Source of the DNA: G963717155 sp963717155
GTDB lineage: Bacteria; Actinomycetota; Thermoleophilia; Gaiellales; JALYLC01
DNA: 64,000 nt
Assembly (NCBI GenBank): GCA_963717155.1
Contig: OY970326.1
Span: forward strand, 4,340,001-4,404,000
Reading direction: 5' to 3'
Shown: positions 7,911 to 16,436 of the stretch, piece after piece
How the letters are laid out: each line of letters begins with the position of its first letter
Numbering within the stretch: the stretch's first letter is position 1
Notes under the pieces: generated by a model
Databases searched by the model: none
What the model saw: the letters and a program-made list of their open reading frames with translations, nothing else
What the model was told of the DNA's origin: nothing
Translations under genes and position numbers: made by a program

Positions 7911-7940
7911 GAAAACGACGAAGACCCCCTGTCGGGGGCC
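7911..7940 (-). terminator. Attenuator hairpin upstream of pheA
   Basis: On the minus strand GGCCCCC (7940-7934), loop GACA, GGGGGTC (7929-7923), followed by the T-rich tract TTCGTCGTTTTC (7922-7911). The seven-pair GC stem plus T tract is a classic intrinsic terminator. It lies between the leader peptide stop (7977) and pheA (7892), the place expected for an attenuator. Confidence 0.82.
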
Positions 7941-7976
7941 TCGGTGGTGCTCGTGCCAGTGTGGCGCGACCGCCCG

Positions 7977-8033
7977 TCAGCCTCCCGAGATCCGGGTGAA
8001 GCCGATAAAGGCGAAGGTGGCCGCGAGGGTCAT
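7977..8033 (-). CDS. pheA leader peptide (18 aa, three Phe)
   Basis: Short frame MTLAATFAFIGFTRISGG with Phe at positions 7, 9 and 12, far above expectation in GC-rich DNA (codons TTC, TTT, TTC). It is followed 37 bases later by the attenuator hairpin and then by pheA. A -10-like TAGGCT (8050-8045) lies just upstream. By analogy with pheL-type attenuation, ribosome stalling at the Phe codons when Phe-tRNA is scarce would prevent the terminator and raise pheA expression. I did not find a clear pause/antiterminator pair by eye. Confidence 0.78.
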   Translation of the reverse strand: MTLAATFAFIGFTRISGG

Positions 8034-8044
8034 CAGCGCTCGCC

Positions 8045-8054
8045 AGCCTACCAT
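8045..8054. promoter_or_regulatory. Shared-TA bidirectional promoter, pheA leader / thiL
   Basis: AGCCTACCAT reads as -10 TAGGCT on the minus strand (pheA leader, ATG 11 bases on) and as -10 TACCAT on the plus strand (thiL GTG 8 bases on). Both hexamers use the TA at 8049-8050. No strong -35 is seen in either direction. Confidence 0.55.
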
Positions 8055-8062
8055 TGGCCGAC

Positions 8063-9019
8063 GTGACGAGGATCCCCCCGACCATGGAGGACGCGCTGAT
8101 CGCGCGATTCGTCGCGCAGCTCGGTGCGCGACACCCCGCGGTCGAGGTCGGAATCGGCGACGACTCGGCGGTGCTCGCCGGCGGCTGGTGCGTCAGCGTC
8201 GACCTGCTGATCGAGGACGTCCACTTCCGGATGCGCACGACGAGCGCGCGCGATCTCGGCTGGAAGGCGATCGCGGTGAACCTCTCGGACCTCGCCGCGA
8301 TGGGGGCCGAGCCCGTCTGCGCGCTCGTCGGGCTCGGTCTTCCCCCGGATCTCTCGCCCGACGTGCTGGACGAGCTGTTCGCGGGACTCGACGCGTGCGC
8401 GTCCGCCTACGGCGCGCAGGTCGCCGGGGGGGACATGAGCCGTGCGCCTGTCCTGACGCTCTCGGTGACGGTCATCGGCCGGGCCGACCGACCCGTGCGC
8501 CGGAACGCGGCCGTCCCGGGAGACGTCGTGTGCGTGACCGGCGCGCTCGGCGGCTCGCGCGCCGGCCTCGCGCTGCTGGAGGGCCTCGACGTCGATGTTC
8601 CCGAGCGGGCCGCCCTCGTCGAGCGCCACGTGCGACCGTTGCCCCGGCTCGCAGCCGGGCGCTCGCTCGCACCGTTCGTGCACGCGATGATGGATGTCTC
8701 GGACGGCCTGGCCACCGACGCGGCGCGCCTGGCGCTCGCATCGGGCGCCTCCGTGCGCATCGACCTCGATCGGGTGCCGGTCGCACCTGGCGCCGATGTC
8801 GTCGCGCAAGCGGTGTCCCGCGAGCCTGGCTGGTTCGCAGCTGCCGGAGGGGAGGACTACGAGCTCGTCTGCGCGCTGCCGCGCTCGGCGGTCGCCGCCT
8901 CGGGGGTCGAGCTGATCGAGGTCGGCGAGATCGAAGCGGGCTCGGAGGGCGCGATCCGCTTCACGGGCGAAGGCTCAGACGACCCGCCTCGCGGCTACGA
9001 CCACCTTGTTCAAGGCTGA
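8063..9019 (+). CDS. thiL: Thiamine-monophosphate kinase
   Basis: ThiL phosphorylates thiamine monophosphate to the active cofactor TPP. The 318-residue product shows the family marks: IGDDSAVL at about residue 30, VSVDLLIEDVHFR at about 44, WKAIAVNLSDLAAMGAEP at about 65, and GGDMSRAP, MMDVSDGLATD and GGEDYELV later on. The GTG at 8063 is preferred over a TTG at 8054 because TACCAT (8049-8054) would be the -10, eight bases before the GTG. Length is normal for the family. Confidence 0.92.
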   Translation: MTRIPPTMEDALIARFVAQLGARHPAVEVGIGDDSAVLAGGWCVSVDLLIEDVHFRMRTTSARDLGWKAIAVNLSDLAAMGAEPVCALVGLGLPPDLSPDVLDELFAGLDACASAYGAQVAGGDMSRAPVLTLSVTVIGRADRPVRRNAAVPGDVVCVTGALGGSRAGLALLEGLDVDVPERAALVERHVRPLPRLAAGRSLAPFVHAMMDVSDGLATDAARLALASGASVRIDLDRVPVAPGADVVAQAVSREPGWFAAAGGEDYELVCALPRSAVAASGVELIEVGEIEAGSEGAIRFTGEGSDDPPRGYDHLVQG

Positions 9020-9059
9020 GGTGACCGCGAGGGGCCGTCGAACAGCTACGCGAGCGGAA

Positions 9060-9404
9060 CTACGAGCTCGCGACGGCGGTGCCGAGCCAGGGCTCGAGCT
9101 CGCTGGTGAGGCTCTGCTTGGGAAGGGCGCCGATGATGGTCTTGACTACCTCGCCGCCCTTGAACACGAGCAGCGTGGGGATGGAGAGGATCTGGTACTT
9201 GGCGGATGTCGCCATGTTCTCGTCGACGTTCATCTTGGTGAACTGGACCGACCCGTAGGTATCGGCCAGCTCGTCGAAGATCGGCTCCATCCGGCGGCAC
9301 GGGCCGCACCACGGCGCCCAGAAATCGACGACCACGGCGCGGTCTGAACGAAGGACGTCGGCGTCGAAGCTGGCGTCCGTTACCTGAAGGATCTTGTCAC
9401 TCAT
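9060..9404 (-). CDS. trxA: Thioredoxin
   Basis: Cytoplasmic thiol-disulfide reductant of 114 aa. The active site WCGPC has Cys33 and Cys36, preceded by VVVDFWAP. The cis-proline loop SIPTLLVFKGGEVV at about residue 75 and the C-terminal helix complete the fold. It lies 41 bases from the convergent thiL. ATG 9404 has a GGAG site upstream. Confidence 0.95.
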   Translation of the reverse strand: MSDKILQVTDASFDADVLRSDRAVVVDFWAPWCGPCRRMEPIFDELADTYGSVQFTKMNVDENMATSAKYQILSIPTLLVFKGGEVVKTIIGALPKQSLTSELEPWLGTAVASS

Positions 9405-9480
9405 TACCTGGAGTCTCCGTTCGGGAACTTGCGTTACACAGATGACAACGACGGCGGGCGTCCAGGCCTTCCGTCTCCGC

Positions 9481-10992
9481 TCAGGCCTTGATCTCGACGG
9501 TCTCGCCGACCGTCACGAGGTCGTACATCGTCTCGACGTCGGTCCGGTGCATGCGCATGCAACCGTGCGAGGCGGCGTGACCGACCGACCAGTCCATCGG
9601 GGTCGCGTGAAAGCCGATCGCCGGCGCGCTCGTCCCGATCCAGCGCGTTCCCAGGGGGTTCGAGGCCCCGGGCGGCACCGGCTCGAGGCCTGCGGCCCAC
9701 GGCGAGTTCGGCGGCACCCAGGTCGGGTTCTCGATCTTGCTGATCACCGCGTAGCTTCCCGTGGGCGTCGCATGGCCGGGCATGCCGATCGCGATCGGCG
9801 CGTCGAAGACGCGCTTGCCATCGCGGAACACGAAGACGCGGAAGAGGTGCAGCTTGACGACGATGTGCCCCTCCGTCGACTCGATCACGGCGGGGCCGGC
9901 GATGCCGGTCTGCGGCATCGAGTGCTTCGCCTGGTAGCGCTTGACCGCCGCTGCGGTGCGGAGGTTGTAGAAGCGTGTCGGGCTCCCCTTCCAGAGGCCC
10001 TCGCTGGCGAGGCGCCGCTCGAGCTGGGCGACGTCCTTGCCGCGGGCGCCGATCGTCAGCGTGATGCCCGGCCGGAGCTTCTCGATCGAGTCGACCGTGA
10101 AGTGCCGCACCATCTGGACCTCGTTCTGGGCGGCGTCCTCCGCCGTCACGCGCAGCTCGTGCTGGCCCTCGGCGAGATGCTCGAGCGGTACGGTGAAGCT
10201 CGTCGTGCCGCGTGGGGCGAAGCGGAGCTGGTTGCCGTCGGCGCCGCGGAACGCGATCGCAGTGCCATCGAGGGTCGCCCGGAGCTTCGCGGGACTCGCG
10301 TCGGTCACGCTGCCCGTCAGGGCCGTGCTCGCCTGCTCGATCACGCCGCGGACGGAGGACAGGTCGACGTCGGGCGGCTGCGAGTCGACGATCACCTTCT
10401 GCCAGCGAACGCGCGACACGTTGCCCACCGGATCTCGTGCCGTGATGCGGAACGCGTAGCGCCCGTCCGAGAGGCCGGGATCGATGGCAAACGTGCCGTC
10501 CGGCGCCTTCCGGGTCAGGTGTCCGCCCTTCCAGCGCACGACGACCGTCGCGCCCTTCTCGGTCTGCCCGTCGAGGCGGAGCTGCGGCCGGAAGACGGCC
10601 GTGTCGCCCAGTGCGAGCACCGGCCTGTGGGTGTCGATCACGATCGAGAAGCGGCGGTCGATGCGCTTTCCGAAGATCCCACTCGATCGTGCCGCGATGC
10701 GCACGCGATGCCAGCCGTCGCGGATCGCGACGCCGCGCAGGACGATGCCGCGACGATCCTTGGTCGCGAGGCTCGACACGTCGTGGCCGTCGACGACGAC
10801 CTGCGGCTGGCCGAGGCTCGCGGGGTTCCGCACGAGCAGCCGGATGACGGGGCGCTCGCTGCGGAATCGCTTCTGGCCCTCGCCGATGACCTCGACCCGC
10901 TCGGAGTACTGGAGCCCGACGTACGCGCCTGTGGCTGCGGCAGCGCCGAGGAGCGCGACGCCCCCTCCGATGATGAGCGTCAGCCGCCGCAC
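9481..10992 (-). CDS. L,D-transpeptidase with Ig-like and peptidoglycan-binding domains
   Basis: 503-residue exported cell-wall enzyme. The N-terminus is a signal anchor (LTLIIGGGVALLGAAAATGAYVG as the hydrophobic core). Ig-like modules span about residues 30-310, a peptidoglycan-binding (PGB_1) domain about 315-370 (DVAQLERRLASEGLW), and the YkuD catalytic domain the last 130 residues. The catalytic motif HAASHGCMRM lies near residue 475. Such enzymes make 3-3 cross-links in peptidoglycan or attach proteins to it. GTG 10992 stands six bases after TACTCT, a likely leaderless start. Confidence 0.9.
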   Translation of the reverse strand: MRRLTLIIGGGVALLGAAAATGAYVGLQYSERVEVIGEGQKRFRSERPVIRLLVRNPASLGQPQVVVDGHDVSSLATKDRRGIVLRGVAIRDGWHRVRIAARSSGIFGKRIDRRFSIVIDTHRPVLALGDTAVFRPQLRLDGQTEKGATVVVRWKGGHLTRKAPDGTFAIDPGLSDGRYAFRITARDPVGNVSRVRWQKVIVDSQPPDVDLSSVRGVIEQASTALTGSVTDASPAKLRATLDGTAIAFRGADGNQLRFAPRGTTSFTVPLEHLAEGQHELRVTAEDAAQNEVQMVRHFTVDSIEKLRPGITLTIGARGKDVAQLERRLASEGLWKGSPTRFYNLRTAAAVKRYQAKHSMPQTGIAGPAVIESTEGHIVVKLHLFRVFVFRDGKRVFDAPIAIGMPGHATPTGSYAVISKIENPTWVPPNSPWAAGLEPVPPGASNPLGTRWIGTSAPAIGFHATPMDWSVGHAASHGCMRMHRTDVETMYDLVTVGETVEIKA

Positions 10993-11022
10993 GGGCCGAG
11001 AGTACCAGCAGCCGTCGCCGTC

Positions 11023-11760
11023 TCAGAGCCGCCCGCGCAGCGCGTCGAGCCGCAGCTCCGGCACCCTGCGAACCGCCTCGAGCACGATCCGGCGCGACAT
11101 CTTCGAGCCGCCGAGCCGTCGATCGGCGAACGTGATGGGCACCTCGACGACGCGGAATCCCTCGCGAATCGCGCGATACGTCATCTCGATCTGGAACATG
11201 TAGCCCTGCGCGTCGACGTCGGCGAGCGGCACGCGCTCCAGCACCGTGCGACGGAAGCACTTGAAGCCGCCGGTAAGGTCGCGCACGCCGAGTCCGAGGA
11301 TGGTGCGGGCGTACAGGCACCCCCCCGCCGAGATCACACGACGGCCGAGGCCCCAGTCGCGCACGCCGCCACCAGGGCAGTAGCGCGAGCCGAGCACGAG
11401 GTCGGCGCCGGCGATCGCTGCTTCGAGCAGCGATGGCACGGACTCCGGATCGTGCGAGAAGTCGCAGTCCATCTCGAGGACGTACTCGTAGTCGCGCTCG
11501 AGCGCCCAGCGGAAGCCCGCGAGGTACGCGCGCCCGAGCCCTTCCTTGAGCGGCCGATGCAGTACGTGGAGCCACGGCCGGTCCGCGGCGAGCGCGTCGG
11601 CCATCGCCCCGGTGCCGTCGGGCGAGCTGTCGTCGATCACGAGGACGTCGCCGGGAACGGGGGTCCGCTCGCGTACCGCCCCGAGTGCCTCGACCATCGC
11701 CTGGAGGTTCTCGCGCTCGTCGTACGTCGGCAGACAGAGCAGGAATCGGCTATCGGACAC
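11023..11760 (-). CDS. Polyprenol-phosphate mannosyltransferase (Ppm1/DPM1-like GT2)
   Basis: GT2-family glycosyltransferase of 245 aa. It has the nucleotide-sugar motifs VIDDSSPDGTG at about residue 41 and the acidic EMDCDFSHDPE at about 95, plus TGGFKCFRR and the C-terminal basic RRLGGSKMS typical of dolichol-phosphate mannose synthases. It would transfer mannose from GDP-mannose to polyprenyl phosphate for lipoglycans or protein glycosylation. No C-terminal membrane anchor is present. GTG 11760 is divergent from polX with only 19 bases between. Confidence 0.88.
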   Translation of the reverse strand: MSDSRFLLCLPTYDERENLQAMVEALGAVRERTPVPGDVLVIDDSSPDGTGAMADALAADRPWLHVLHRPLKEGLGRAYLAGFRWALERDYEYVLEMDCDFSHDPESVPSLLEAAIAGADLVLGSRYCPGGGVRDWGLGRRVISAGGCLYARTILGLGVRDLTGGFKCFRRTVLERVPLADVDAQGYMFQIEMTYRAIREGFRVVEVPITFADRRLGGSKMSRRIVLEAVRRVPELRLDALRGRL

Positions 11761-11779
11761 TGTTACTTATCATGCATGA

Positions 11780-13522
11780 GTGCCGCTCTCCAACGGCGAG
11801 ATCGCCCAGATCATCGACACGCTCGGCGACCTGTATGAGCTCGATGGCGCAGTCGTGTACCGGGTTCTCGCCTATCGGCGGGCTGCCACCAGCATGCGCG
11901 AGACGCACGAGTCGGTCTGGCGACTCTCCGAGCAGGGCCGGCTGACCGAGCTCGATGGCATCGGCGATACGATCGCCGCGAAGGTCAAGGAGCTGCGTGA
12001 GACCGGCACGCTCGTGTCGCTCGAGAAGCTGCGCGCGAAGCTGCCCGAGAGCCTCGTCGAGATCAAGCGGGTGCCGGGCGTCGGCCCGAAGACGGCCCGC
12101 CGCATCTACGACGAGCTCGGAATCGCCACGCTCGCCGAGCTGGAGGCGGCCGCTCGCGCAGGCACGCTCCGTGGGCACGCGGGCATCGCAGAGCGCAAGG
12201 AGAAGCAGATCCTCGAGGCGATCGAGGCGGGCGCCGGGCCGCGCAAGACCGAGATCCTGCTCGATCGGGCGCTCGGCCTCGCCGAGGCGATCCTCGAGGG
12301 CGTGCGTGCGCACGAGGCCTGCGTCCGCGCCAGCGAGGCCGGCTCGCTGCGCCGGCGCGTCGAGACCGTCGGCGACATCGACCTGATCGCCGCCTCGGAC
12401 GACGCAGCCGCGCTGATCGGATGGTTCTGCGAGCAGGCGATCGCCGCGTCCGTCGTCGGTCGCGGCGACACCAAGGGATCGATCGTGACCCACGATGGCG
12501 TGCAGGTCGATCTGCGCGTCGTGCCGCCGTCGGCCTACGGCAACCTCCTGCAGCACTTCACGGGCTCCAAGGCGCACAACGTCGCGATGCGCGAGGACGC
12601 CGTCAAGCGCGGCCTCAAGGTGTCCGAGTGGGGGATCGAGACGGTCGAGACCGGCGAGGTCTTCCAGACCGACGACGAGGATGAGGTCTACCGTCGCCTC
12701 GGCTACCAACCGATCCCGCCGGAGATCCGCGAGGGAACGACCGAGCTCGCCCGGGCACGAGCGGGGACGATCCCGACGCTGGTGCAGCTCGACGACCTGC
12801 GCGGCGACCTGCATGCGCACACCGATGCCTCGGACGGGAAGGCGACGCTCGCCGAGATGGTCGCGGCCGCGCAGGCCGCGGGCCTCGACTACCTGGCGAT
12901 CACGGATCACTCGGCCGGGGTCGGGATGGGGATCGGTCTCGAGCCCGACCAGGTTCAGCGCCACCTCGAGCAGATCCGCGACTTCGCCGCGGGCCTCGAC
13001 GGGTTCACGTTGCTCGCCGGTGCCGAGGTCGACGTGATGGCCGACGGGTCGCTGTACTACGACGACGACCTGCTCGCCGGGCTCGACTGGGTCGTCGCGT
13101 CGCTGCATGTCGGACAACGTCAGGACTCCGAGCGGGCGACGAGCCGGCTGCTCGCCGCGATCGAGAACCCGCACGTCGACGTGGTCGCCCATCCGTCGGG
13201 CAGGCTGCTCGGCCGCCGCGACGGGTACGAGTTCGACGTGCAGGCGGTCGTCGAGGCCGCCGCCCGCACAGGCACGTTCCTCGAGATCAACTGCGGGCCG
13301 CGCCGGCTCGACCTGCGACCGGCGCATGCCAGGGCGGCGATCGAGGCGGGCGTGAAGCTCTTGATCTCGACGGACGCCCACCGAGCGACCTCGTTCGCCC
13401 ACCTCGCCCTCGGTGTCGCCATGGCGCGCCGGGCCTGGGCGAGCCCGGACGACATCGCGAACACCCGGCCCTGGGCAGAGCTCGACGCGATGCGCAAGCG
13501 GCACGCGAGCACGGGCCCGTGA
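11780..13522 (+). CDS. polX: Family X DNA polymerase with PHP exonuclease domain
   Basis: 580-residue PolX, a repair enzyme for gap filling in base excision repair. Helix-hairpin-helix segments (TELDGIGDTIAAKV and VPGVGPKTARRIYDELG, about residues 55-115) precede the polymerase palm with GSLRRRVETVGDIDL, which carries the catalytic Asp pair. The PHP phosphoesterase follows (DLHAHTDASDG at about 339, AITDHS, then ISTDAH near 535), giving 3'-5' exonuclease activity in homologues. GTG 11780 stands six bases after TATCAT, a probable leaderless start. Confidence 0.94.
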   Translation: MPLSNGEIAQIIDTLGDLYELDGAVVYRVLAYRRAATSMRETHESVWRLSEQGRLTELDGIGDTIAAKVKELRETGTLVSLEKLRAKLPESLVEIKRVPGVGPKTARRIYDELGIATLAELEAAARAGTLRGHAGIAERKEKQILEAIEAGAGPRKTEILLDRALGLAEAILEGVRAHEACVRASEAGSLRRRVETVGDIDLIAASDDAAALIGWFCEQAIAASVVGRGDTKGSIVTHDGVQVDLRVVPPSAYGNLLQHFTGSKAHNVAMREDAVKRGLKVSEWGIETVETGEVFQTDDEDEVYRRLGYQPIPPEIREGTTELARARAGTIPTLVQLDDLRGDLHAHTDASDGKATLAEMVAAAQAAGLDYLAITDHSAGVGMGIGLEPDQVQRHLEQIRDFAAGLDGFTLLAGAEVDVMADGSLYYDDDLLAGLDWVVASLHVGQRQDSERATSRLLAAIENPHVDVVAHPSGRLLGRRDGYEFDVQAVVEAAARTGTFLEINCGPRRLDLRPAHARAAIEAGVKLLISTDAHRATSFAHLALGVAMARRAWASPDDIANTRPWAELDAMRKRHASTGP

Positions 13523-13546
13523 GCGCGCGCGCGTAGAGTTAGTGTC

Positions 13547-14941
13547 ATGGTGGCGGAGCGCCGCTCGGAGAGCTTCGTCTGGGCCTCGACGGGTCGGCGA
13601 CTGGCCGCCGCGCGGGTCGGCAGGCGCTGGTCGGAGATGCGCGGCCCGCTGCTCGCCGCGGCGACGCTCGGTCTCGCGCAGGCAGTGCTCGTCACGATCG
13701 CGGGGCTGGCGCTGCAGGAGAGGGGCGCGTCGCTCATCTGGCTGGTGCCGGTCGTCGCCCTCACGACGCTCGCGCTCGTCGCGTGGATGGGGCTGGTGCG
13801 TGCCGCGTTCGGCCAGATGGTTCCTCTCGGCCAGGCCCCCGCCGCGAAGATCCTCGAGGTGCTCGAGGCTGCGAGGCCCCTGCTGCGCTCCGGTCTCGAT
13901 GCGCAGAGCGCCAGGATCCTCGCCTTCGAGGCGCAGACACGGCTCGGCTACGGCGCGGTCGCCGTGACCGACCGGAGCCGCGTGCTCGCCCACGTCGGTC
14001 TCGGCGCGGACCACCACGGGGCCGACCGCCCGGTGCCGCCGGGGGCCGTCGCTGCCATGACCGAGGGTCGCGTCACGCGCCTGCCGGTTGGCTGGCGCCA
14101 CGGCTGCGACGGCCGCAACTGCCCGCTCAAGTCGGCGGTCGTCGCGCCGATCCTCGTGCGCGGCGAGGCGATCGGGTCGTTGGTGCTGTTCTCCGAGGGC
14201 GCCCTCGCGGTCTCCGATCGCGATCGCGCGATCGCCACCCATCTCGGCGAGCTGGTGTCGACCGAGATCTCGGTCGGCGAGCTGGATCTCGCCGCGCGCG
14301 CCACGGCGAACGCGGAGCTCGCCGCGCTGCAGGCGCAGATCGAGCCCCACTTCCTGTTCAACGCGCTCAACACGATCGCGGCCTTCTGCCGGACGCAGCC
14401 CGAGGAGGCGCGCGAGCTCGTGCTGGCGTTCGCCGAGTACTGCCGATGGACGCTTCGCCGCCCGGCCGCGTTCGTCGATCTGTCGGAGGAGCTCGTCCAC
14501 GTCGAGGCGTACCTGGCGCTCGAGCGGGCCCGCTTCGGCGACTCGCTCGACGTCGAGCTGCGCGTGGCGCCGTCTGCGCGTTCGGTGCCGGTTCCCCCGT
14601 TTCTCGTCCAGCCGCTCGTCGAGAACGCGATCAAGCATGGCAAGAGCGACCGCCCGCTGCGGGTGGTCGTGCGCGCCGAGGTGCGCTTCGGGAGGCTGCG
14701 CGTGACCGTGCGGGACAACGGGCGCGGCATCCCGCGCGAGATCGCCGACAGCATCACCGATGCGGGGGTCGGGAGCGGAGCGGCCGGGCTCGGCCTCGCC
14801 TCCGTCGCGCAGCGCATTGCGGCGTTCTACGGCGAGGAGGGACGCTTGCGGGTGGTCTCGGCGCCGCGACTCGGGACGCTCGTGTCGATCGTGTTGCCCA
14901 CCGTGCCCGCGGCTGCGCAGGTCGAGCTCACCGGGACATGA
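13547..14941 (+). CDS. LytS-type sensor histidine kinase
   Basis: 464-residue membrane kinase. Two hydrophobic segments (about 34-57 and 62-85) are followed by a GAF-like domain (about 105-245). The His_kinase domain carries QIEPHFLFNALNTIAAF (phospho-acceptor His in HFLFN) and the HATPase part has LVENAIKHG, DNGRGI and GLGLASV. It pairs with the LytTR regulator that starts inside its stop codon (ATGA overlap). The signal is unknown; relatives sense membrane state or sugars. The ATG lies seven bases after TAGAGT (13534-13539). Confidence 0.92.
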   Translation: MVAERRSESFVWASTGRRLAAARVGRRWSEMRGPLLAAATLGLAQAVLVTIAGLALQERGASLIWLVPVVALTTLALVAWMGLVRAAFGQMVPLGQAPAAKILEVLEAARPLLRSGLDAQSARILAFEAQTRLGYGAVAVTDRSRVLAHVGLGADHHGADRPVPPGAVAAMTEGRVTRLPVGWRHGCDGRNCPLKSAVVAPILVRGEAIGSLVLFSEGALAVSDRDRAIATHLGELVSTEISVGELDLAARATANAELAALQAQIEPHFLFNALNTIAAFCRTQPEEARELVLAFAEYCRWTLRRPAAFVDLSEELVHVEAYLALERARFGDSLDVELRVAPSARSVPVPPFLVQPLVENAIKHGKSDRPLRVVVRAEVRFGRLRVTVRDNGRGIPREIADSITDAGVGSGAAGLGLASVAQRIAAFYGEEGRLRVVSAPRLGTLVSIVLPTVPAAAQVELTGT

Positions 14942-15669
14942 GCCTGCTCGCGTTGATCGTCGACGACGAGGCGCCCGCACGCGCCGAGCTGCGCTACCTG
15001 CTCGAGCGCGCCGATGGCGTCGAGGTGGTCGGCGAGGCCGCATCCGTGCGCGAGGCGCTGGCGCTGGCGGCGCGCCTCGACTACGACGTCGTCTTCTGCG
15101 ACATCTCGATGCCCGAGCTGACCGGTATCGACGCCGCACGCGAGCTGGCGTCGTGGCCGACGAGCCCGCTCGTCGTGTTCGTGACCGCGCACCAGGACTA
15201 CGCGGTACAGGCGTACTCGGTCGACGCCTTCGACTACCTGTTGAAGCCGGTCTCGGAGGAGCGGCTGGGGCGGACGGTCGCTCGGCTGCAGGCCGCTCGG
15301 CGCGGGCAGCCGGCGAGGCACTCCGGCCCTCCGCTGACCAAGGTGCCGGTGACGCGGCGCGGGGAGGCGTTGCTGCTCGATCCCGACGACATCTTCTGGG
15401 CGGAGGCGAATGGCGACGCCTCGCGCGTCGCCACGTATGACGAGGTGCTGGCGTCGGGCCAGTCGATGCGCGAGCTCGAGGATCTGCTGCCTTCGGCGAG
15501 GTTCTTCCGCATCCACCGCAGGCACCTCGTCAACCTGCAGCGCGTGGTGCGGCTCGAGCTGGCCGAGTCGGGACGCTGGGTCGTGCACCTGACGGATAGC
15601 GAGGGGACGGTCCTCGAGGTCGCGCGCCGGCAGACGCGCGCGCTGAAGCAGCACCTCGGCCTGCGCTGA
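14938..15669 (+). CDS. LytTR-family response regulator
   Basis: 243-residue two-component regulator. The receiver domain has IVDDE (Asp9/Asp10), the phospho-acceptor Asp55 in CDISMPEL, Thr in FVTAH and Lys in LLKPV. Residues 140-243 form a LytTR DNA-binding domain (FFRIHRRHLVNLQRV is typical). It is translationally coupled to the LytS-like kinase. Typical targets are envelope, surface or lytic functions; none can be named here. Confidence 0.93.
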   Translation: MSLLALIVDDEAPARAELRYLLERADGVEVVGEAASVREALALAARLDYDVVFCDISMPELTGIDAARELASWPTSPLVVFVTAHQDYAVQAYSVDAFDYLLKPVSEERLGRTVARLQAARRGQPARHSGPPLTKVPVTRRGEALLLDPDDIFWAEANGDASRVATYDEVLASGQSMRELEDLLPSARFFRIHRRHLVNLQRVVRLELAESGRWVVHLTDSEGTVLEVARRQTRALKQHLGLR

Positions 15670-15680
15670 GGCGGTCCGCC

Positions 15681-16415
15681 CTACAGACGTTCGAGCAGCT
15701 CGGACGCGTCGTGCACCGCGAACGTCGCGGCCTCGACCAGTCCAGCCGGCGCCTCGTCCGAGACGACCGCCACCGCGACGTCGACGACCGCGAACGCATC
15801 GATGTCCGTGACGTCGTCTCCTGCATAGAGCGAGCGCGCGCACGGCCTCGCGCGCAGCAGCGCGCGAACGGCGCTCCCCTTGTCGAAGGGAAGCGGCGGA
15901 CGCAGCTCGATCGCCATGCGCGCAGGGCGCGTCACGAGGCCACAGTCGTTGGCGACGGACGCGGCCCGTGCAGCGAGCTCGGTCGAGGCCCGGTCGGTGT
16001 CGGGCGACTCGCGCCAGTGCACGGTCAGCGTCGCACCCTTCCGCTCGACGAAGCCCCCGAGCTCACCTGCCGGGTACTCGAGCAGCTCGGCCGCGGCGTC
16101 GACCCGAACGAGCCAGCTCTCGGCCTCGGACACGAGGCCGGGGCCGTCACCGACGTCGAGCTCGAGCCCGTGGTTCCCCGCCGCCAGCAATCCTGGAAGC
16201 GGCACGAGCCGGCGCACCTCGTCGAGCGTGCGGCCCGAGACGCAGGCAACGAGCCGGTAGCGCCCGATCAGTCCGCGCAGCAGGTCGAGCGTCGAGTCCG
16301 GAACCTCCGACAGCTCCGGGCGGAGCACGATCGGCGCGAGGACGCCGTCGACGTCGAGCAACACGGCAGAGCTGCCGGGGTCGGCGCGGAACGGGTCGAG
16401 CGGGTCTGTTGCCAC
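15681..16415 (-). CDS. otsB: Trehalose-6-phosphate phosphatase
   Basis: HAD-superfamily phosphatase (244 aa) converting trehalose-6-phosphate to trehalose, an osmoprotectant and envelope precursor. Motif I LLDVDGVLAP gives Asp21 and Asp23; motif II is CVSGR; AGNHGLEL and the late YAGDDVTDIDAF (motif III/IV) are OtsB-typical. GTG 16415 is chosen because TATCGT (16429-16424) lies eight bases upstream. It is divergent from the TSUP gene with overlapping -10 elements. No otsA is in the window. Confidence 0.88.
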   Translation of the reverse strand: MATDPLDPFRADPGSSAVLLDVDGVLAPIVLRPELSEVPDSTLDLLRGLIGRYRLVACVSGRTLDEVRRLVPLPGLLAAGNHGLELDVGDGPGLVSEAESWLVRVDAAAELLEYPAGELGGFVERKGATLTVHWRESPDTDRASTELAARAASVANDCGLVTRPARMAIELRPPLPFDKGSAVRALLRARPCARSLYAGDDVTDIDAFAVVDVAVAVVSDEAPAGLVEAATFAVHDASELLERL

Positions 16416-16422
16416 GCTCTCG

Positions 16423-16429
16423 TACGATA
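16423..16429. promoter_or_regulatory. Overlapping divergent -10 elements, otsB / TSUP gene
   Basis: TACGATA holds TACGAT on the plus strand (8 bases before the TSUP ATG) and TATCGT on the minus strand (8 bases before the otsB GTG). The elements overlap by five bases, so the two promoters probably compete. Confidence 0.5.
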
Positions 16430-16436
16430 GACCGCG

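Noticed and set aside
9394..11838. Very long plus-strand frame opposite the L,D-transpeptidase and mannosyltransferase genes
   Set aside because: It is Arg/Asp/Ala-rich antisense reading of two well-supported genes; high GC leaves few stops. No domain was recognisable.
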